Source: Astrocystis sublimbata (taxonomy: Eukaryota > Ascomycota > Sordariomycetes > Xylariales > Xylariaceae). Taken from it: a DNA stretch of 64,000 nucleotides. The notes below the pieces were generated by a model. It saw only the letters and a program-made list of their open reading frames with translations, had not been told where the DNA came from and did not search any database. Position numbers and translations under genes: made by a program. Shown here one piece after another: positions 46,904 through 58,930 of the stretch (within the stretch, counting starts at the first letter, position 1; every line of letters begins with the position of its first letter). The stretch lies in the NCBI GenBank assembly GCA_022453515.1, contig JAJNNY010000007.1:434001-498000 (forward strand), written 5' to 3'.

Positions 46904-47777
46904 GACGGCGTACGGCTGCTTCTTCTTCTTCCTCTTCTTCGTGCTCTTCTTCCGTACAGTTGGACCATGCCTTGTCTTGACTTGTCTACCGTCTACCCCA
47001 CTCAATTACTCGAGCAAGCATAGAAACGACAGAGTCAAACTTAATGGCCGTACAGAGGCGTGGCGTGGAGGGCACGCAAAGGCAGCAGGATGTTGGAATA
47101 GGGAAAAGCAACAAGCAAAAAAGAGGACGGCGTTATGTGCTGCGTCTGTTCTAACACCCCAATGTCTTTGGAGGTGGAGGTGGAGGTAGAAAGGCAGTAC
47201 CTACCAATCAAGATTACCAAATCAAAATAATAAGTGCATTGCATACCTGGTTGGTTGCATTGTTTAAGTGGCGGGCAAACGCGTCGCGACCCGCGGTGCC
47301 GCGATGCACGCGTTGGATGGGGCCGCGGCCAGCAAAACACCCAAAAGTCAATAAAGTGGTACCCGATACTGTACCTGCCGCTATCTCAAATAGGAATCCA
47401 CCTACGTAGGTACCTAGTGCGGGGCCGATGACCTCACATGGGCTGGCCCGAGCTCCCAGCTCATTCAGCTCTCCTGAGTCCTCGGTACCCAGATGCCAGT
47501 CGGGGCCGTGTTCAAAAAAAGTGAGCCGGGTACTAGTAGGAGGTGCCGGTCCAAGCGTACAGCAACTATCTCATTTTTTTTAACATGGCCTCGCCAGTCA
47601 CCCAGTTACCTACCTACCTAAGCAAGGATGAGCTACCTTAATCGTGGCCGTTCAGTCTTGGAATCATCTCGTCTCTCGCGTACCGGAACTACAGTACAGC
47701 TTCACCGTCGCCAAAACTCAACAAACGAGATGAGAAGAGTTTCCGTCAGGTTTCCAGAACAGAGCAACTAGGCATCC
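46904..47777. promoter_or_regulatory. Divergent promoter region, Dna2 and unknown membrane protein
   Basis: An 874-bp region between two start codons. It has TACCTACGTAGGTACC-type sequence at about 47400-47416, TACCTACCTACCTA at about 47608-47621, and short A and T runs near 47514 and 47574. No TATA box is obvious near either start. Confidence 0.5.
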
Positions 47778-49058
47778 ATGTCATCTACTGGAGATTCGAG
47801 TAGCTCCCTCTGGGGTGACACCAATGGCGACCCTGCCCATCACCCTCCATGGCCACGCATAGACCCTTCCACCCAGCGCCTGTTCGAGATCAAATTCTTG
47901 GCCAAAGGTGCCACCATCAGCTTCGGCCAGGTGCCCAAACTGCAGGTTTGGGCTCCCTTGTTTGGCCTGTCGGACGGCCTTCGCGTCAGATATATGCTGT
48001 CGCAGGTGAAGATGGTCGCCGAGGGTGCACGGCGTCCCCTGAGTGGTGAGGAAGCCACTGCGTTTTGTCAACATACCGCCCATGCTATGCGAATATTCGC
48101 CTGGAGCGGGCCGTTTACTTGTATGACGGCTTCCGTGCTTGCCTACTCTGGGAGGAAAACCTGGAATTTTCCTCTTTACAAGCCCAAGATGAAAAGGTTT
48201 GATCCGTTGTACTTCCCTTCCAAGAATATCCCTCTTCTCAGAGGCGTTTGGGCCAATTCTGCTTGGCACATTGTCCGTCTCTTCGCCTGGATGCCCATGA
48301 TGTGGATTCCGATACTTACCGTTTTCGCCTCCGCAGGCGGGAGCTCCATGGCGGCTCATGTGAAGCGCGACCCGCGTCTTCTTCCCGTGATGCAGGAGAT
48401 TTCCAAAAACCATGGGGCTAGGCAAATCCCGGGGGTTCGAGCGGGCAATGCTCGGAAGAACCAGCAGAGGCCTGTTGAGGCACATCAGGGTGACCAGACG
48501 CCTCAGGATCACGGAAACACCAGCGGTGCTACTCAATCAAACACAACTTATGAAAGGTCCGGTTCGGTCGGCGACTTGCCCCAAAATGCCTACTCAGGCT
48601 GGTCTCGAGATAGTTCTACGCAACAAGCAGCATCATATGAAGCGCAATCGAACACCTCGCCAAGCATTGACGCACCGCGCGAGGATAATGACGCTGACCC
48701 CCTTTTTGAACACGATGATGCCTCTCCAGTAGCACCGTCAGCCAGGAAGCGTGAGATGTCATCCGCATCATCTAGCTCCACCTGGGGCCAGATAAGGCAA
48801 CAAAACAGACCGGGAGCTCCCAACTGGGAGAGGGGGGATTCATCTGGCGAGGAACGGGGATGGGCACAGCTGAGGCAGGACAAGGCACAGACGTCAAGAG
48901 ACTCCAGTCCCAAGACGGAAAGTTATACGTATACAAGCACCGACGAGCAAAAAGAGGCCCGGAATTACGAGAAAGAGCAAGCTCAAAAGGAGTTCGACGC
49001 CCTGCTGGACGCCGAAAGACGAGGTGGAGGGAGCAGTGGTGGCGGCCGGCAAAGATGA
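47778..49058 (+). CDS. Unknown membrane protein, 426 residues
   Basis: Family not recognised by me. One exon; the ATG is at 47778. The first half looks conserved and folded: residues 1-105 are soluble (FEIKFLAKGATISFGQVPKLQVWAP...). Two likely membrane segments follow, about 108-125 (FAWSGPFTCMTASVLAY) and about 165-188 (VRLFAWMPMMWIPILTVFAS). The second half (about 200-426) is hydrophilic and disordered, with many Gln, Asn, Ser and acidic residues and a GGGSSGGGRQR end. A charged run before the end (QKEARNYEKEQAQKEFDAL) may form a coiled coil. There is no cleavable signal peptide. The layout fits a two-pass organelle membrane protein with both termini on one side; mitochondrial or ER location is guesswork. 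It shares a divergent promoter with Dna2. Confidence 0.85.
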   Translation: MSSTGDSSSSLWGDTNGDPAHHPPWPRIDPSTQRLFEIKFLAKGATISFGQVPKLQVWAPLFGLSDGLRVRYMLSQVKMVAEGARRPLSGEEATAFCQHTAHAMRIFAWSGPFTCMTASVLAYSGRKTWNFPLYKPKMKRFDPLYFPSKNIPLLRGVWANSAWHIVRLFAWMPMMWIPILTVFASAGGSSMAAHVKRDPRLLPVMQEISKNHGARQIPGVRAGNARKNQQRPVEAHQGDQTPQDHGNTSGATQSNTTYERSGSVGDLPQNAYSGWSRDSSTQQAASYEAQSNTSPSIDAPREDNDADPLFEHDDASPVAPSARKREMSSASSSSTWGQIRQQNRPGAPNWERGDSSGEERGWAQLRQDKAQTSRDSSPKTESYTYTSTDEQKEARNYEKEQAQKEFDALLDAERRGGGSSGGGRQR

Positions 49059-51566
49059 GGGTGACCTGACTTGTTTGTCATGTGAGGGTGGAGAAGGAAA
49101 CTTCATCGCGTATAATATTGAGGGCAACACTCTCATCTACTTGTTAGAATCAAGGAAACTTGGATTCGCACGTAACCGTCCACAACTGCCGCAGGTCGCA
49201 ATCTTTGATATGTTGGACTGTGATAGCCATGGGATCCAAACAGTTGAAGACGAACATTGTGAAGGGGGGCAAGGTTGCAGAGGAAAAAAGAATCGAACCT
49301 GATTCCAACTGCCCTAAGTTACCTATGCACGTCGATTCCATCGCATGCCTGCATGGGATGCGCAGAGTCTGTCAATGCCGTGTTGGGTACGGCTCATGAG
49401 GCTGTACCTAGGCTTAGCAGCCTTCCCACACAAGTGCTTTAGCTAGATCTCACGAATAAGTACCGAAGCCTGGGAGCGGCAACGACATAGAGATCCAAAG
49501 GCAGCCATAGTCGACAACGCCAGATTGGTATCAAATAGACCCTATTAGTACAACCGCAGTGTTTGAGGAGCGGACAGCAATCGCTTCGTCGTCATCTATG
49601 CCCAGCTGCTTTGATAAGTCGTGGTAATTGAGGACTTGTACGTTGATCTTGAAAGTGATGATTGGTCATCCGACGAGGTCTGCAGGCACTCTAGTCGACG
49701 TTGCTTCAATGGGCACATATCTTGTATGATCTATACGAACCTATGCACTCACTATAAAGGATGAATTGTAACTTTGTGTCCAGTCCTTTGGGGACTGCTG
49801 TTTCTGTCGGTGAAGTTCAAACTATGCCACCATTTCGTCTGTGACCGTGAGAGTCCGCCACAGTGATATGTTTTCCATTCAGCCCGCTCCCTAATCTCTC
49901 GTGCTCATGCGGCTGAGGTGAAGCCCCGAGATGAATCATTAGATAATTGATTGGAGTGAGTGACAATCGAACCTACAGGCTTCAAACGAGGAACATCGTA
50001 CGTAGTGCGCTTCGATCCAGCCTTCACACAGATTGGGACAGTACCAAGTGCCGTCTTAGAATCTAGTAGCAGAGCCAACCCACCACTCTTATACCGCAAT
50101 ATCCCAAGTCCAAGTCCTATTCGTCATGCCGTTCGTCATGCCGATGCTGATAACAACGACCGCGGATGATAGTTACATCCATCCATTACCGAGAATTGGC
50201 GATATGGGCAATCGGAGAAACAACGCCACTGTGGAAGTGGAAGGTGGCTTGTAACATGGTGGTGTTTATGTCGCCTGGGACTGCCGTCTTCGGATGAAGT
50301 GCTTCTTCGCAGCTCCATTCACGTATCTATCTGTTTCTTGCCCCAGACCCTCATCTCGGGCTGTGAAACCATCTGCGCATCGGCGGTCGTAGTCATAGAG
50401 CGAGGTGATTCGCAAACGGAAAGGCTTGTTTTATCATCATATCATGCCACTGCGATCTCGCCCGGTGCAAAGATTTGCCGAAATGCGCTTCGACTTTGAC
50501 TTGATATTGTGCGCATGTTATCTATCGTATCGACTGCTGCGCCGGGCGTGCCAAGCACTGCACTCCGAGACTGGTCCATCGGCGATTGGGGAGGAAGACT
50601 TGTCTGCCAAGGAATATCAATGCAGAGCTGGAAGCTTGGTATTTTCGTGGCACCGACGGCTAACTCTTGGAGGCTTTGCGCACCCAGTATAGCTGTACGT
50701 ATACGTGTATGTAAGCATCGAAGCGATGCGTCACTTTTGCTTTGGGAAGCGTCCGTCCTCCCTTGTTGATACGACAGGAGATGATTGGGCCCGCCGCTTA
50801 TCTCGCGTTAGTCTGCCTAGGTAGATGAGTCTGTTCATTAGGCTTGTCACTACCTACGTGCGCTTGGCCGGGCCGTGAGGGATCACCTCGCTCGCTCGGC
50901 GGGTTAGCGATACCGGCGCAAATTGGTCGGAGATACATTTGTCACAATCATGATGGATATCCCTTCTTCCGAAAGCTCATACCGAAGCTCGTCCGCCCAT
51001 CCCATCGTCGCTAGGGCAAGCAGGGCAGGTTGCGCCCAACTCCGATCGAAGGCGTAGCACGCACCACCTGAGCAGTGTCGACCACAAAATGTAGGTAGGT
51101 TGAGCATCCCTCGGGCTTGCAGCATGCCGCAGCCGGCGCATATGTACCCGGCCATATGATCTGGGGTGTGCGTGGGATTGAAGGGGATGGATCGCACGAA
51201 GGCGGTGACCGGCCGTTGTCGTAGGTAGGATGCTAGGTGGTCGTAGGACAGACTACCTAGAGGTCGTGTGCAACATTCACAAACAGAATGTACCTGTCCG
51301 TATATACGGAACGCATCCTAATGGCCATACCGGACTCTTGGTTCTCCGAGACGCCCACGGCATCGACTGCCAGAGCCAAACAACACCATCTCTCATATGC
51401 GGCGGCACCCAATCGGCGAAGAGCTGGGGACGGAGCAGGATGACCAGAGGACTTGGTCCTGAGTCACTTGCATCCGCGCCGAGACCGATCATCCCGCGAA
51501 CTGGCAAACGGCAGCGGGTGCTACGTAGTAGAAGATATATGTCTATCTCTCGTGCTGAGCAGCCGA

Positions 51567-51597
51567 CACTTACACTTCCACTTACACTTGCACTTAC
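51567..51597. repeat. CACTTA tandem repeat
   Basis: Five imperfect CACTTA/CACTTC units in a row, in the gene-poor stretch. Confidence 0.75.
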
Positions 51598-52194
51598 CTG
51601 ACTGCATTACCTGCGCGGGGAAACCTGGTCATCCCGTGGGGGGAAATATCACCTGCAGGGCAAGACACAGTACCCAGATAAGTACTACAAGGTGCAAGGC
51701 TAGCACACCTACGCTACACCGTAACTGTAAGGGCCGCACACGTACAGTAGGTAGGTAGAGATAATCGTAAATATCGCCTGGGTCGGTAGCGTGGGTTTGG
51801 CTGCGAAGAAAGACAGAGTGCGGGGTGGTGGCGTCCAGGACCGTACCAATGGAGCGAATGGATGCGCCGATGTCTGCCCCAAGCCGAGGTGTTGTGTGTG
51901 TCGTGTGTCTCCCGCAACCCGCCGTGCCCGCAACCCCATACGGAGAGCCCAAGCCTAGACCAGGAGGGGTTGGTGTGTCCCAATGGCGAATGGCGGAGAT
52001 GGGATCAGAATAGGATGACATAATGAGAGTGCAGGGCTTGGAATCCTTCGCAGGGTCTCCCTGTCGTTTGCGGGCCGAACAGCGACGAGATAAGGATGAT
52101 TAATTACTTGATGGGAAATAGTACTAGTGGAACTACGAGTATGTAGAGTGTGGTTTGGCATCTTTCCATTATTTTACAATATGACCCGCTACCT

Positions 52195-52226
52195 ACACTT
52201 ACATGTACACTTACATGTACATACAT
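52195..52226. repeat. ACACTTACATGT tandem repeat
   Basis: Two copies of a 12-bp unit containing the palindrome ACATGT, followed by a partial third (ACATACAT). Confidence 0.75.
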
Positions 52227-53445
52227 AATTTAGTATGTAAAATGGTTTTTTTCTCTCTCTCGGAATTTCTTCTCCCTCATGCCGTTCATGCCACTCGTGC
52301 TAACCTAATGACCCAATGAGACAATGCTTTTCTAAGATCATGGTTCCACCACGTACCTAGAACAAGAACACCATCAAGTTTGTAGCAAGGACGTATGCTG
52401 CGAAAATACTCTAAGCCGCCCGGTTGCGCCCGATCGTCACAAGCTTCCACAACAACGTCGAAGCAAAACTCGTCACGAGCAGCGTCACCATGATTGGTAA
52501 AAGAATCCCATCCAACGGGCCATGCCCCCCCCAGTACCGTGCAGACCCCTGCATGACTCGGTAAGGTTGGGCCCATTACGTTAAAAGATGCCCCAGCCTA
52601 GCCACAATCCGGCACGACGGCGTTTCCATTTGGTAATAGCAGTGCAACCCCGTCAGCTTGTCGCCTGAGAGTTGCAGCACATAGGCCCGCATCCCGCCGT
52701 ATTGGGTGCAGCCAGGATACGTAGCGAGCCTAGTGTTACCTCGAAACTTGGGCATCGAGGGCGTTGAGGCACTCGAAAGGCACTGAGCCTCCCGGGCCAA
52801 GACACGATGCCTGCGAGAATAGCACCGGCCTACACTACTAGACAGTCGCTTGATCGCTTGATCAGCCCCGGCCGAGCGAGCCAGCATTATCAGATTTCCC
52901 TCAAGCTAAGCATGCGCTTCGTCTTGTTATGAATACCTATGACAATCAAGCTTTTGTCATCGCTGCAGATAAGATGACCGCCTCCCTACGTTATCAATCC
53001 CTCTCCGGCAGCTCGTGCCTTTGCCGCCCTGGCTGGCTGCAGCACGCATGCCGTTTCCGCCCTCGACTTTCCTGACTCTGTCGCTTGTCGGCATTCTAGT
53101 CCCTGAATCCAATGATATCGCCTGCTGTCAGAAGCCAAGGAATGCTGGTGCTGTAGCGGTAAATGACATCTGCGCCCGAGCCCCTCTTCGAGAGAGTCCG
53201 TCCTTGTGAAAGGACCGCTGTGAAACATTTTACCAAATAACTTCTTCGTTATCTACTGCCGCCCTATCGTTGGCTGGTCGTCCGTCTCTGAACCTGTCGT
53301 CGTGCTTTGCGTACTCGTACATACTACAGTATAGGAGCAGCCAAGGATCCTCCCATGACGGAAACAAGCCTTGGGTCGACTAATTATTTCCTTGCGCTTG
53401 CTTACCTACCTAGTATGTGTAGTTGCTCCCCGATCTGACCCCCGT

Positions 53446-53487
53446 CCGTCACCGTCACTGTCTCGACTGTCACCGTCACCGTCACCC
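53446..53487. repeat. CACCGT tandem repeat
   Basis: Imperfect GTCACC hexamer repeat, interrupted by GTCTCGACT, about 0.9 kb upstream of the Zn2Cys6 gene. Confidence 0.75.
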
Positions 53488-54342
53488 TTGACTTCATAGA
53501 TTCTATATTCTTCTTATTACCTGTGCCAAAAAAAACAAAACAAAACCGCCCAACCCCAACCCGGCCGTTGCATCTGCAGCCTCAATGACGCAGACAAGCC
53601 TAGCTTATCTCGTTCTAGTCTCTATCATCACCTAAAGCAGTCTGATCAGCCTTACGGCGTACATCTCGCGAAGCTGGTACCGCTACCCGGACTATTTTGG
53701 GGTCTAGTGCCGAACCAGTCAACCTGCAGCCGTGGCTCGTGGCTGCAGACATCCCAAGTTTATCCATCCAGGCTTCTCCAGGGTGTCTGCGAAAACCTCA
53801 AGTCAGGCGATACTGTATACCAGCTACAGCTTACCAGGATCCCCAGATACATACATACTTACTTGCCGTCGTCCAAGTCACGCGCGTATCCGTCTGGTAT
53901 CCCCGTTTGGTATCCCCGTTCGCATCGTCGGTGCTTTATCAGCTATCCGCCCTCACAACCAAGTCCGTGGGACCTGGGATATTCTCCGCGGACCACTCAG
54001 TTACTTGTCATTCTGAAGATATCTTATCGTCCGAACAGGCAATACATCCTGAGGTTCCGGGATTATCTAAGCCAGTATCTAAGCCTGCTCTCCTACTATC
54101 TGCAGTCCAACTCCACAGGGCCAGTGGATTGGTGATCTGCACCTCATTGTGGTATGTCCATCGGACTCGGCCTATAGAAGCACTGTAAGCAAGGTGAACG
54201 AGCCACAGACATCGTCTGTCTACATCTGATCATTTACAGCAAACCATCTGACTGGGCCTCGCGGACGAACCTATGACAACCACATATTCGCCCATTCTGT
54301 GATTAGAGAGGCAAACCAGCAGGCAAACACGCATTCTAGCTC

Positions 54343-56682
54343 ATGATTGTTGAGCTCTCACCGCAAACCATGTCTGTTCCAGGCACCATCCCTAGAACAG
54401 CTCCCATTGCGATTGCCCCCAAAACCTTACATCAGACCCCCGGTTTGCCGTATCGCCATGGCCATGTCGATAACGACGACACATATATGACCAGTATGGC
54501 CGGCAACGACTCGGCAGACTCGGACTCGGCTCTGAGTGGGACGGGGATACCGTGTGAGGCTTGCGCCCTGCGCGGGTTCAAGTGCGTTGTAGGCGACGAG
54601 GAAGAGAGGTGCATGTCGTGCCAAGCCCAGGGTGTCGAGTGTTCCTTGTGCTCAAGTCCACCGGCTCGAAAAAGAAAATTAGGGCGTGAGCTTATGGATG
54701 AGGGCCACGGTCACCGAGGGTAAGGATCACACCGAGTTTTGAACTTTTGGACCCCCATGCCCAGATGCAAATGCACGCGTTATCATGCTGCAGCGCCCGC
54801 GTCAGACTACATCGTATCAAGATAGACGGTTCGCTAACACGCCATTGGCCGGCTCCCCAGCTCGCCCGGCCGGTCAGATAACAGGCGACTGCGGCAGCAC
54901 GCACCGAGTCTCTCCAGCACCGCTGCTAGTAACTCATTGATTGAAGAGATGGCCAACATCGGGGGGCCGACTCTCCTCAGACGCACCCTCGGCCTTCAGA
55001 AGGACCGTTTTAGCCAATACATTGGCCCAACGACGGATTTTGAGCCGTCGCTGATCAACCTATCACCGTTCGATCCGCAGGATGAGAGTCTCCTCGCGCG
55101 AGGAACCCTCCGAAAGGTCAGTGATGACGACACATTCTTGATGTTGCCCGACTCCACGACACCAGGGTATGAGCAGCAATTTAACGACGTAGACGACATC
55201 GAGCGAATCGTCGCGCCCCACGGCGGGAGGCTGGTTGACCTGTACTTCGAAGTCGTCCATCCAGGCTTCCCCATTATCCAGAAGAATGTATTCTACGAGA
55301 AATACGAACGAGACATCCGCGAGTTCTCGCCGCCCGTTCTAGCTGCCGTCTATATCCTCGCTATTAACTGGTGGGATCATTCGGAGGAACTGTCAAGATG
55401 TCAACGCCCCAATGTCCGAGAGCTGGAGAGATTGATAAGGTCGTCACTCGCTGATGCCATGTGGCGGCCGAAACTATCCACAGTCCAGGCCGGGCTCCTC
55501 CTTTCGCAACGGCCCGAGGGTGATCAGTGGGCGCCGACGGCCCAGCTGGTGGCCACCGCACAAGAACTCGGTCTCCATTTGGATTGCACGCACTGGAAGA
55601 TTCCACCTTGGGAGAAAGGACTCCGGAAGAGACTAGCCTGGGCCCTCTACATGCAAGATAAATGGGGAGCGCTAGTTCACGGAAGGCCGTCTCATATATT
55701 TGGTTCCAACTGGATAGTACAGCCTCTGGCTCCCAATGATTTCTCCGAGGCCGACTGTGACGAGGACGACGTCGAGGGAAGGCAGGAGATGGAGCGAGGG
55801 AGGACGCTCTTTGTCCAGATGGTTTACCTATCACAGGTGCTTGCCGAGATTCTCGAGACGTTCTACACCCTTCAAGCCATGCAGAACGTGACGGCGGCTG
55901 GGCCACAGGGAACTCACCTCGTCCTCTCGCTGGCCAAACCCATCCAGCTCAAGCTGAAGGAATGGTATTCAGGGCTGCCCACGATCATCCGTATGGATTC
56001 TTCTTTCCTGAGTAGTCCGGTCACATCCAGCCGCCTATCTAGCATCGGGTATCTTCATCTGGCCTACTTCGCGACCGAGATCACTCTCCATCGCCGCATC
56101 ATTCGTGCATTGGCCTCTGACTCGCAGGCCATCGATCCATACCTCGAGCACATTTGTCGTAGTGCTGCCAAAGCTCGTCTGATCTCAGCCATGGATTTTG
56201 TCAACCGCCTCACGCCTCTGCATCTCCGTGCATTCTGGTACTTCGCCTCCAAGACCAACTTCGCTCTCATCGGCACCTTTGGCTCTCTGCTCTGGGCAAC
56301 GTCACCCGGCCGCGAGGAGGCCGATTGGTATCGGCGGCGGCTGGGCGAATACCGATGGACGCTAAGTGTCAGTAGCAAGCCTGGCGAAAGTCATCAGCTT
56401 ACGGAGTTCGCAATGGGTATGCTCGACATCTCGACGGGTCTGCTTAAGAAGCTGCCGGAGAAGCCCGAGCTGAGTCGTACGGGGAGCGCGGTCGACTTCC
56501 AACCTCCTGTTAGGCGACACAGTCTTCTCTCCATGGGTATAAGCAGCCTCGCGGGAGATCCGTTCAGCGGCATCAATAGTGCAGACATCAGCGCTGCACA
56601 GAGCCCTGGGAGCCCAATCGATAGCAGCGAAGAGGAGGATTATGAGTACGAGACATTTTCGCCCAATACCGGAATGCGATAG
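54343..56682 (+). CDS. Zn2Cys6 transcription factor, Dal81/TamA-like nitrogen regulator
   Basis: Dal81 and TamA are co-activators of nitrogen-catabolic genes. Exons are 54343-54719 and 54861-56682, for 732 residues; the intron is 141 nt with a GTAAGG donor, a CGCTAACAC branch and CCCAG. A later in-frame acceptor at 54884 would shorten the protein by eight residues. The Zn(II)2Cys6 motif at about residues 68-93 has spacing C-x2-C-x6-C-x8-C-x2-C-x6-C, followed by a basic PARKRKLGR. A hallmark of this family is NSLIEEMANIGGPTLLRRTL and then IGPTTDFEPSLINLSPFDP. The fungal-specific regulatory domain follows (HGGRLVDLYFEVVHPGFPI... to about residue 560). The tail is Ser/acidic-rich. The first ATG (54343) is used here; a second at 54370 is equally possible. 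Nuclear. Confidence 0.93.
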
Positions 56683-57706
56683 ATGACCTATCACATATGA
56701 TTCCTGTCTTTCCTAGGTCTGTTAAGTTTGCGAATGGTTTTGTATTTGGGTTTTCGGATGAGGCATGAGTGAGAATATATATGCCAAGGTAAATTGACGA
56801 ATCTGGACGGGAAAAAGCGACGCGATCACGCCATTGCTGCGAAATTGTACGATTGAATTGCACAATCGCACGGCGCAGCCAGACGAATGAGATAACGAGC
56901 GGGCATGAGAATGAAGTTTCCTACCTACCTTCCAAGCTACCTACTGTCACGACCACCTACCTACGCTTATTGACTTTTGTGGTATGATCTTGCGATCGTT
57001 CCACAACCTCCCATCTTCTTGTATTTCCCCATTGCGGGAACATGGATACCCCCCTTAGAGTGTGTCTGGCGTTATGCTTTTCACTTTGTCATGTTTACAA
57101 TTGATCTTATATCTGCGCGTCACAGAGGGACGATATCCGCAGCTTGATGGACAACTGAGTACCTAACCAGCTATTCAATTATATAGACTAATGGCAGGCT
57201 ATCTGACAATGACCTTTCTCCGGTGACACAAGCTCACGCCCTTTTGCGCATTATATATACATGTGGCTATGGGGTCGGAGGAGGATCGAACGTCGTCTCG
57301 TGTTCATTGCCGCATACCCAACTTGAACTCTATGAGGAATTCCAAAGTTCCCTTGACGCTGGCTTCTGGAGTCATCGATGACTCGTTTCGAAAATGACTG
57401 TTTTTATCTTGAAATCTACCCACGAAGATAAGAAGCAGATGGCAAGACCATCAAGGGATTCGGCAACGCGAGAAATTGGATACACACCAATAGCATGCGA
57501 GTCCGACCTAGCGTAAGCCTGCAAGTTCTAGGTCACAATGCACAAATATGTATATATATATACAAAAAATAATACCAGATGACGAGATATCCGCTGACCA
57601 GAACGTAGGATTTATACAAGTGTTGGCAACGAGCAATTGATATACACAAAAATCGACATCAACCTTACTTAAGAGGTCTTATATATCCGATTCAATCCAG
57701 TCCAAT
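56683..57706. other. Convergent spacer, regulator and GH16 genes
   Basis: Lies between two 3' ends. TACCTACCTA motifs occur at about 56920-56966 and an AT-rich run (TATATATATATAC) at about 57549-57562. No coding signal seen. Confidence 0.6.
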
Positions 57707-58763
57707 CTAGATTAAGTCGTCAATGATGCAAACGTTGTTGCAAGCACTAGGGGCTTGCTGCGAGGTGCTGTTGAAGGTGAGATCGAGGTACTGGACCTGC
57801 ATCTCGGCCGCGCCGCCGACGTCCATGACACCACTCCAGATACCTCCGTCGCTCCAGACATTCATGATGACACTGAGCGGCGACGTCGGGGTCTGGAATT
57901 GGATGGACGCGACCTTCTTCCCGTCGACGTACCAGTCGCTGGAACCGGGGGTCCAGTCGTATCTGTGCTCCTGCCATTCGGTCCACGGGCCATCTAGGGT
58001 CACGATGCGCGTGGCCTCGGGCTGATCTTCGCCGTCCACGGTGCCGGGCTGGTTCGTGTACTGCACGACGTCGAGGGCCGTGTTGGTTCGGAACTCAATG
58101 TCCGCCTCCCTGTTCAGCAATCCCATGGTTAGAAAACTCTTTTGGGACCCAGTTGATCGCCACCCGTACTAGTGATGATGCCTTGGAAGCGGAGAGGAGC
58201 AAAGCAGGGGGGGAAACACTAGATACGTACTGGACACCTCCATCCTCTGTGTAAGTGAACAGCGCCGTCACGGCGCCGCCGTCGCCCCTGGATCTGGCCA
58301 GCATCCGCACCGTCAGGAACTGGTAGTCGGCCGTGTTGGACTCGACTTCGGAAGTGGACTGGTAGCCATCCTGGCGCAGGGTGCGCATCGTGAGGTGGCT
58401 CGCGCCTTTCTCGCCGTCCTCGGCCGCCGCGATGAAGACGTTGTTGGCCGAGTTCTGTCTGTACACGCCCTCGCCGGGGGTGTCCCAGGACTGCGTCCTC
58501 CAGGTGTCTGTCCACTCGCTCGTGGAGAAGTACGGGTGTGCGGGCCCCGCCGCCGCGTCGGCTGCGCTGCCCACGATAGGCGCGGGCGTCACGGGGTTCT
58601 CGATGTTGCGGAAGTCGAAAAACCGGCGGTTGACGAAGATGGCGTCCGAGTCGGCAGACGCCTTGTAGCAGTCGCAGTCAGCAGCTGCTTCCAGGGGCCG
58701 GCCCTGGGAGAGGGCTGCTAAGGATAGCACCGAGGTAGAAAGGAGTGTCCGAAATGAAGCCAT
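57707..58763 (-). CDS. Secreted glycoside hydrolase family 16-like protein
   Basis: GH16 enzymes cleave or transfer beta-1,3/1,4-glucans and related glycans; substrate unknown here. Exons are 58763-58231 and 58109-57707, for 311 residues; the 121-nt intron has GTACGT and AACAG. The N-terminus is a signal peptide (MASFRTLLSTSVLSLAALSQ). The jelly-roll fold follows. The catalytic motif is reconstructed across the intron as QEADIEF: E179 would be the nucleophile, D181 the helper and E183 the acid/base, matching the ExDxxE or ExDxE signature. Strands such as EHRYDWTPGSSDWYVDGKKV are typical of the family. The protein ends in CNNVCIIDDLI, with two cysteines that may form a disulfide. No GPI anchor signal, so it is probably free in the medium or wall. 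A duplicated block lies directly upstream. Confidence 0.9.
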
Positions 58764-58767
58764 CGTG

Positions 58768-58799
58768 CATATATATATATGTGTGTGTGTGTGTGTGTA
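58768..58799. repeat. AT/GT microsatellite next to the GH16 start codon
   Basis: About six AT units followed by about nine GT units, beginning five bases upstream of the GH16 ATG (minus strand), so inside the leader. Confidence 0.9.
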
Positions 58800-58800
58800 T

Positions 58801-58930
58801 TTACCGAATCAGACGGTAATGCTAGGTAGTATATATAAAGAAAAGGTAGCGAAATATAGGGGTGTGTGTTTACCGAATCAGACGGTGATGCTAGGTAGTA
58901 ATATATACAAAGAAAAGATAGCGAAATATA
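58801..58930. repeat. Tandem duplication of about 60 bp in the GH16 upstream region
   Basis: Copy 1 is 58801-58858 and copy 2 is 58870-58930. Each begins TTACCGAATCAGACGGT and ends TAGCGAAATATA. They differ by a few substitutions and small indels, and are separated by, and flanked with, GT-rich sequence. The unit contains an AT-rich core (TATATATAAAG in copy 1). Confidence 0.92.

Larger units (their letters stand above)
49059..54342. other. Gene-poor 5.3 kb stretch upstream of the Zn2Cys6 regulator
   Basis: I found no supported gene here. Frames up to about 140 codons exist (for example 51629-52021 and about 50904-51320, both minus), but they lack a good ATG, overlap other open frames, and show no family likeness. 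tRNA-like B-box strings near 49293 and 49974 do not form a T-arm. Simple repeats occur at about 51567-51597, 52195-52226 and 53446-53487. The region from about 53.3 kb on is pyrimidine-rich and may be the long leader of the regulator gene. Confidence 0.5.

Noticed and set aside
49285..49320. tRNA B-box-like GGTTCGATTC (minus strand)
   Set aside because: Flanking bases do not pair to form a T-stem, and no A-box or acceptor stem is found. Similar strings near 5145 and 49974 fail in the same way.
50904..51320. Minus-strand frame of about 138 codons with a CxxC-like pattern (CAGCG, CGRHC)
   Set aside because: No ATG until well inside the frame, an opposite-strand frame of similar length overlaps it, and no family is recognised.
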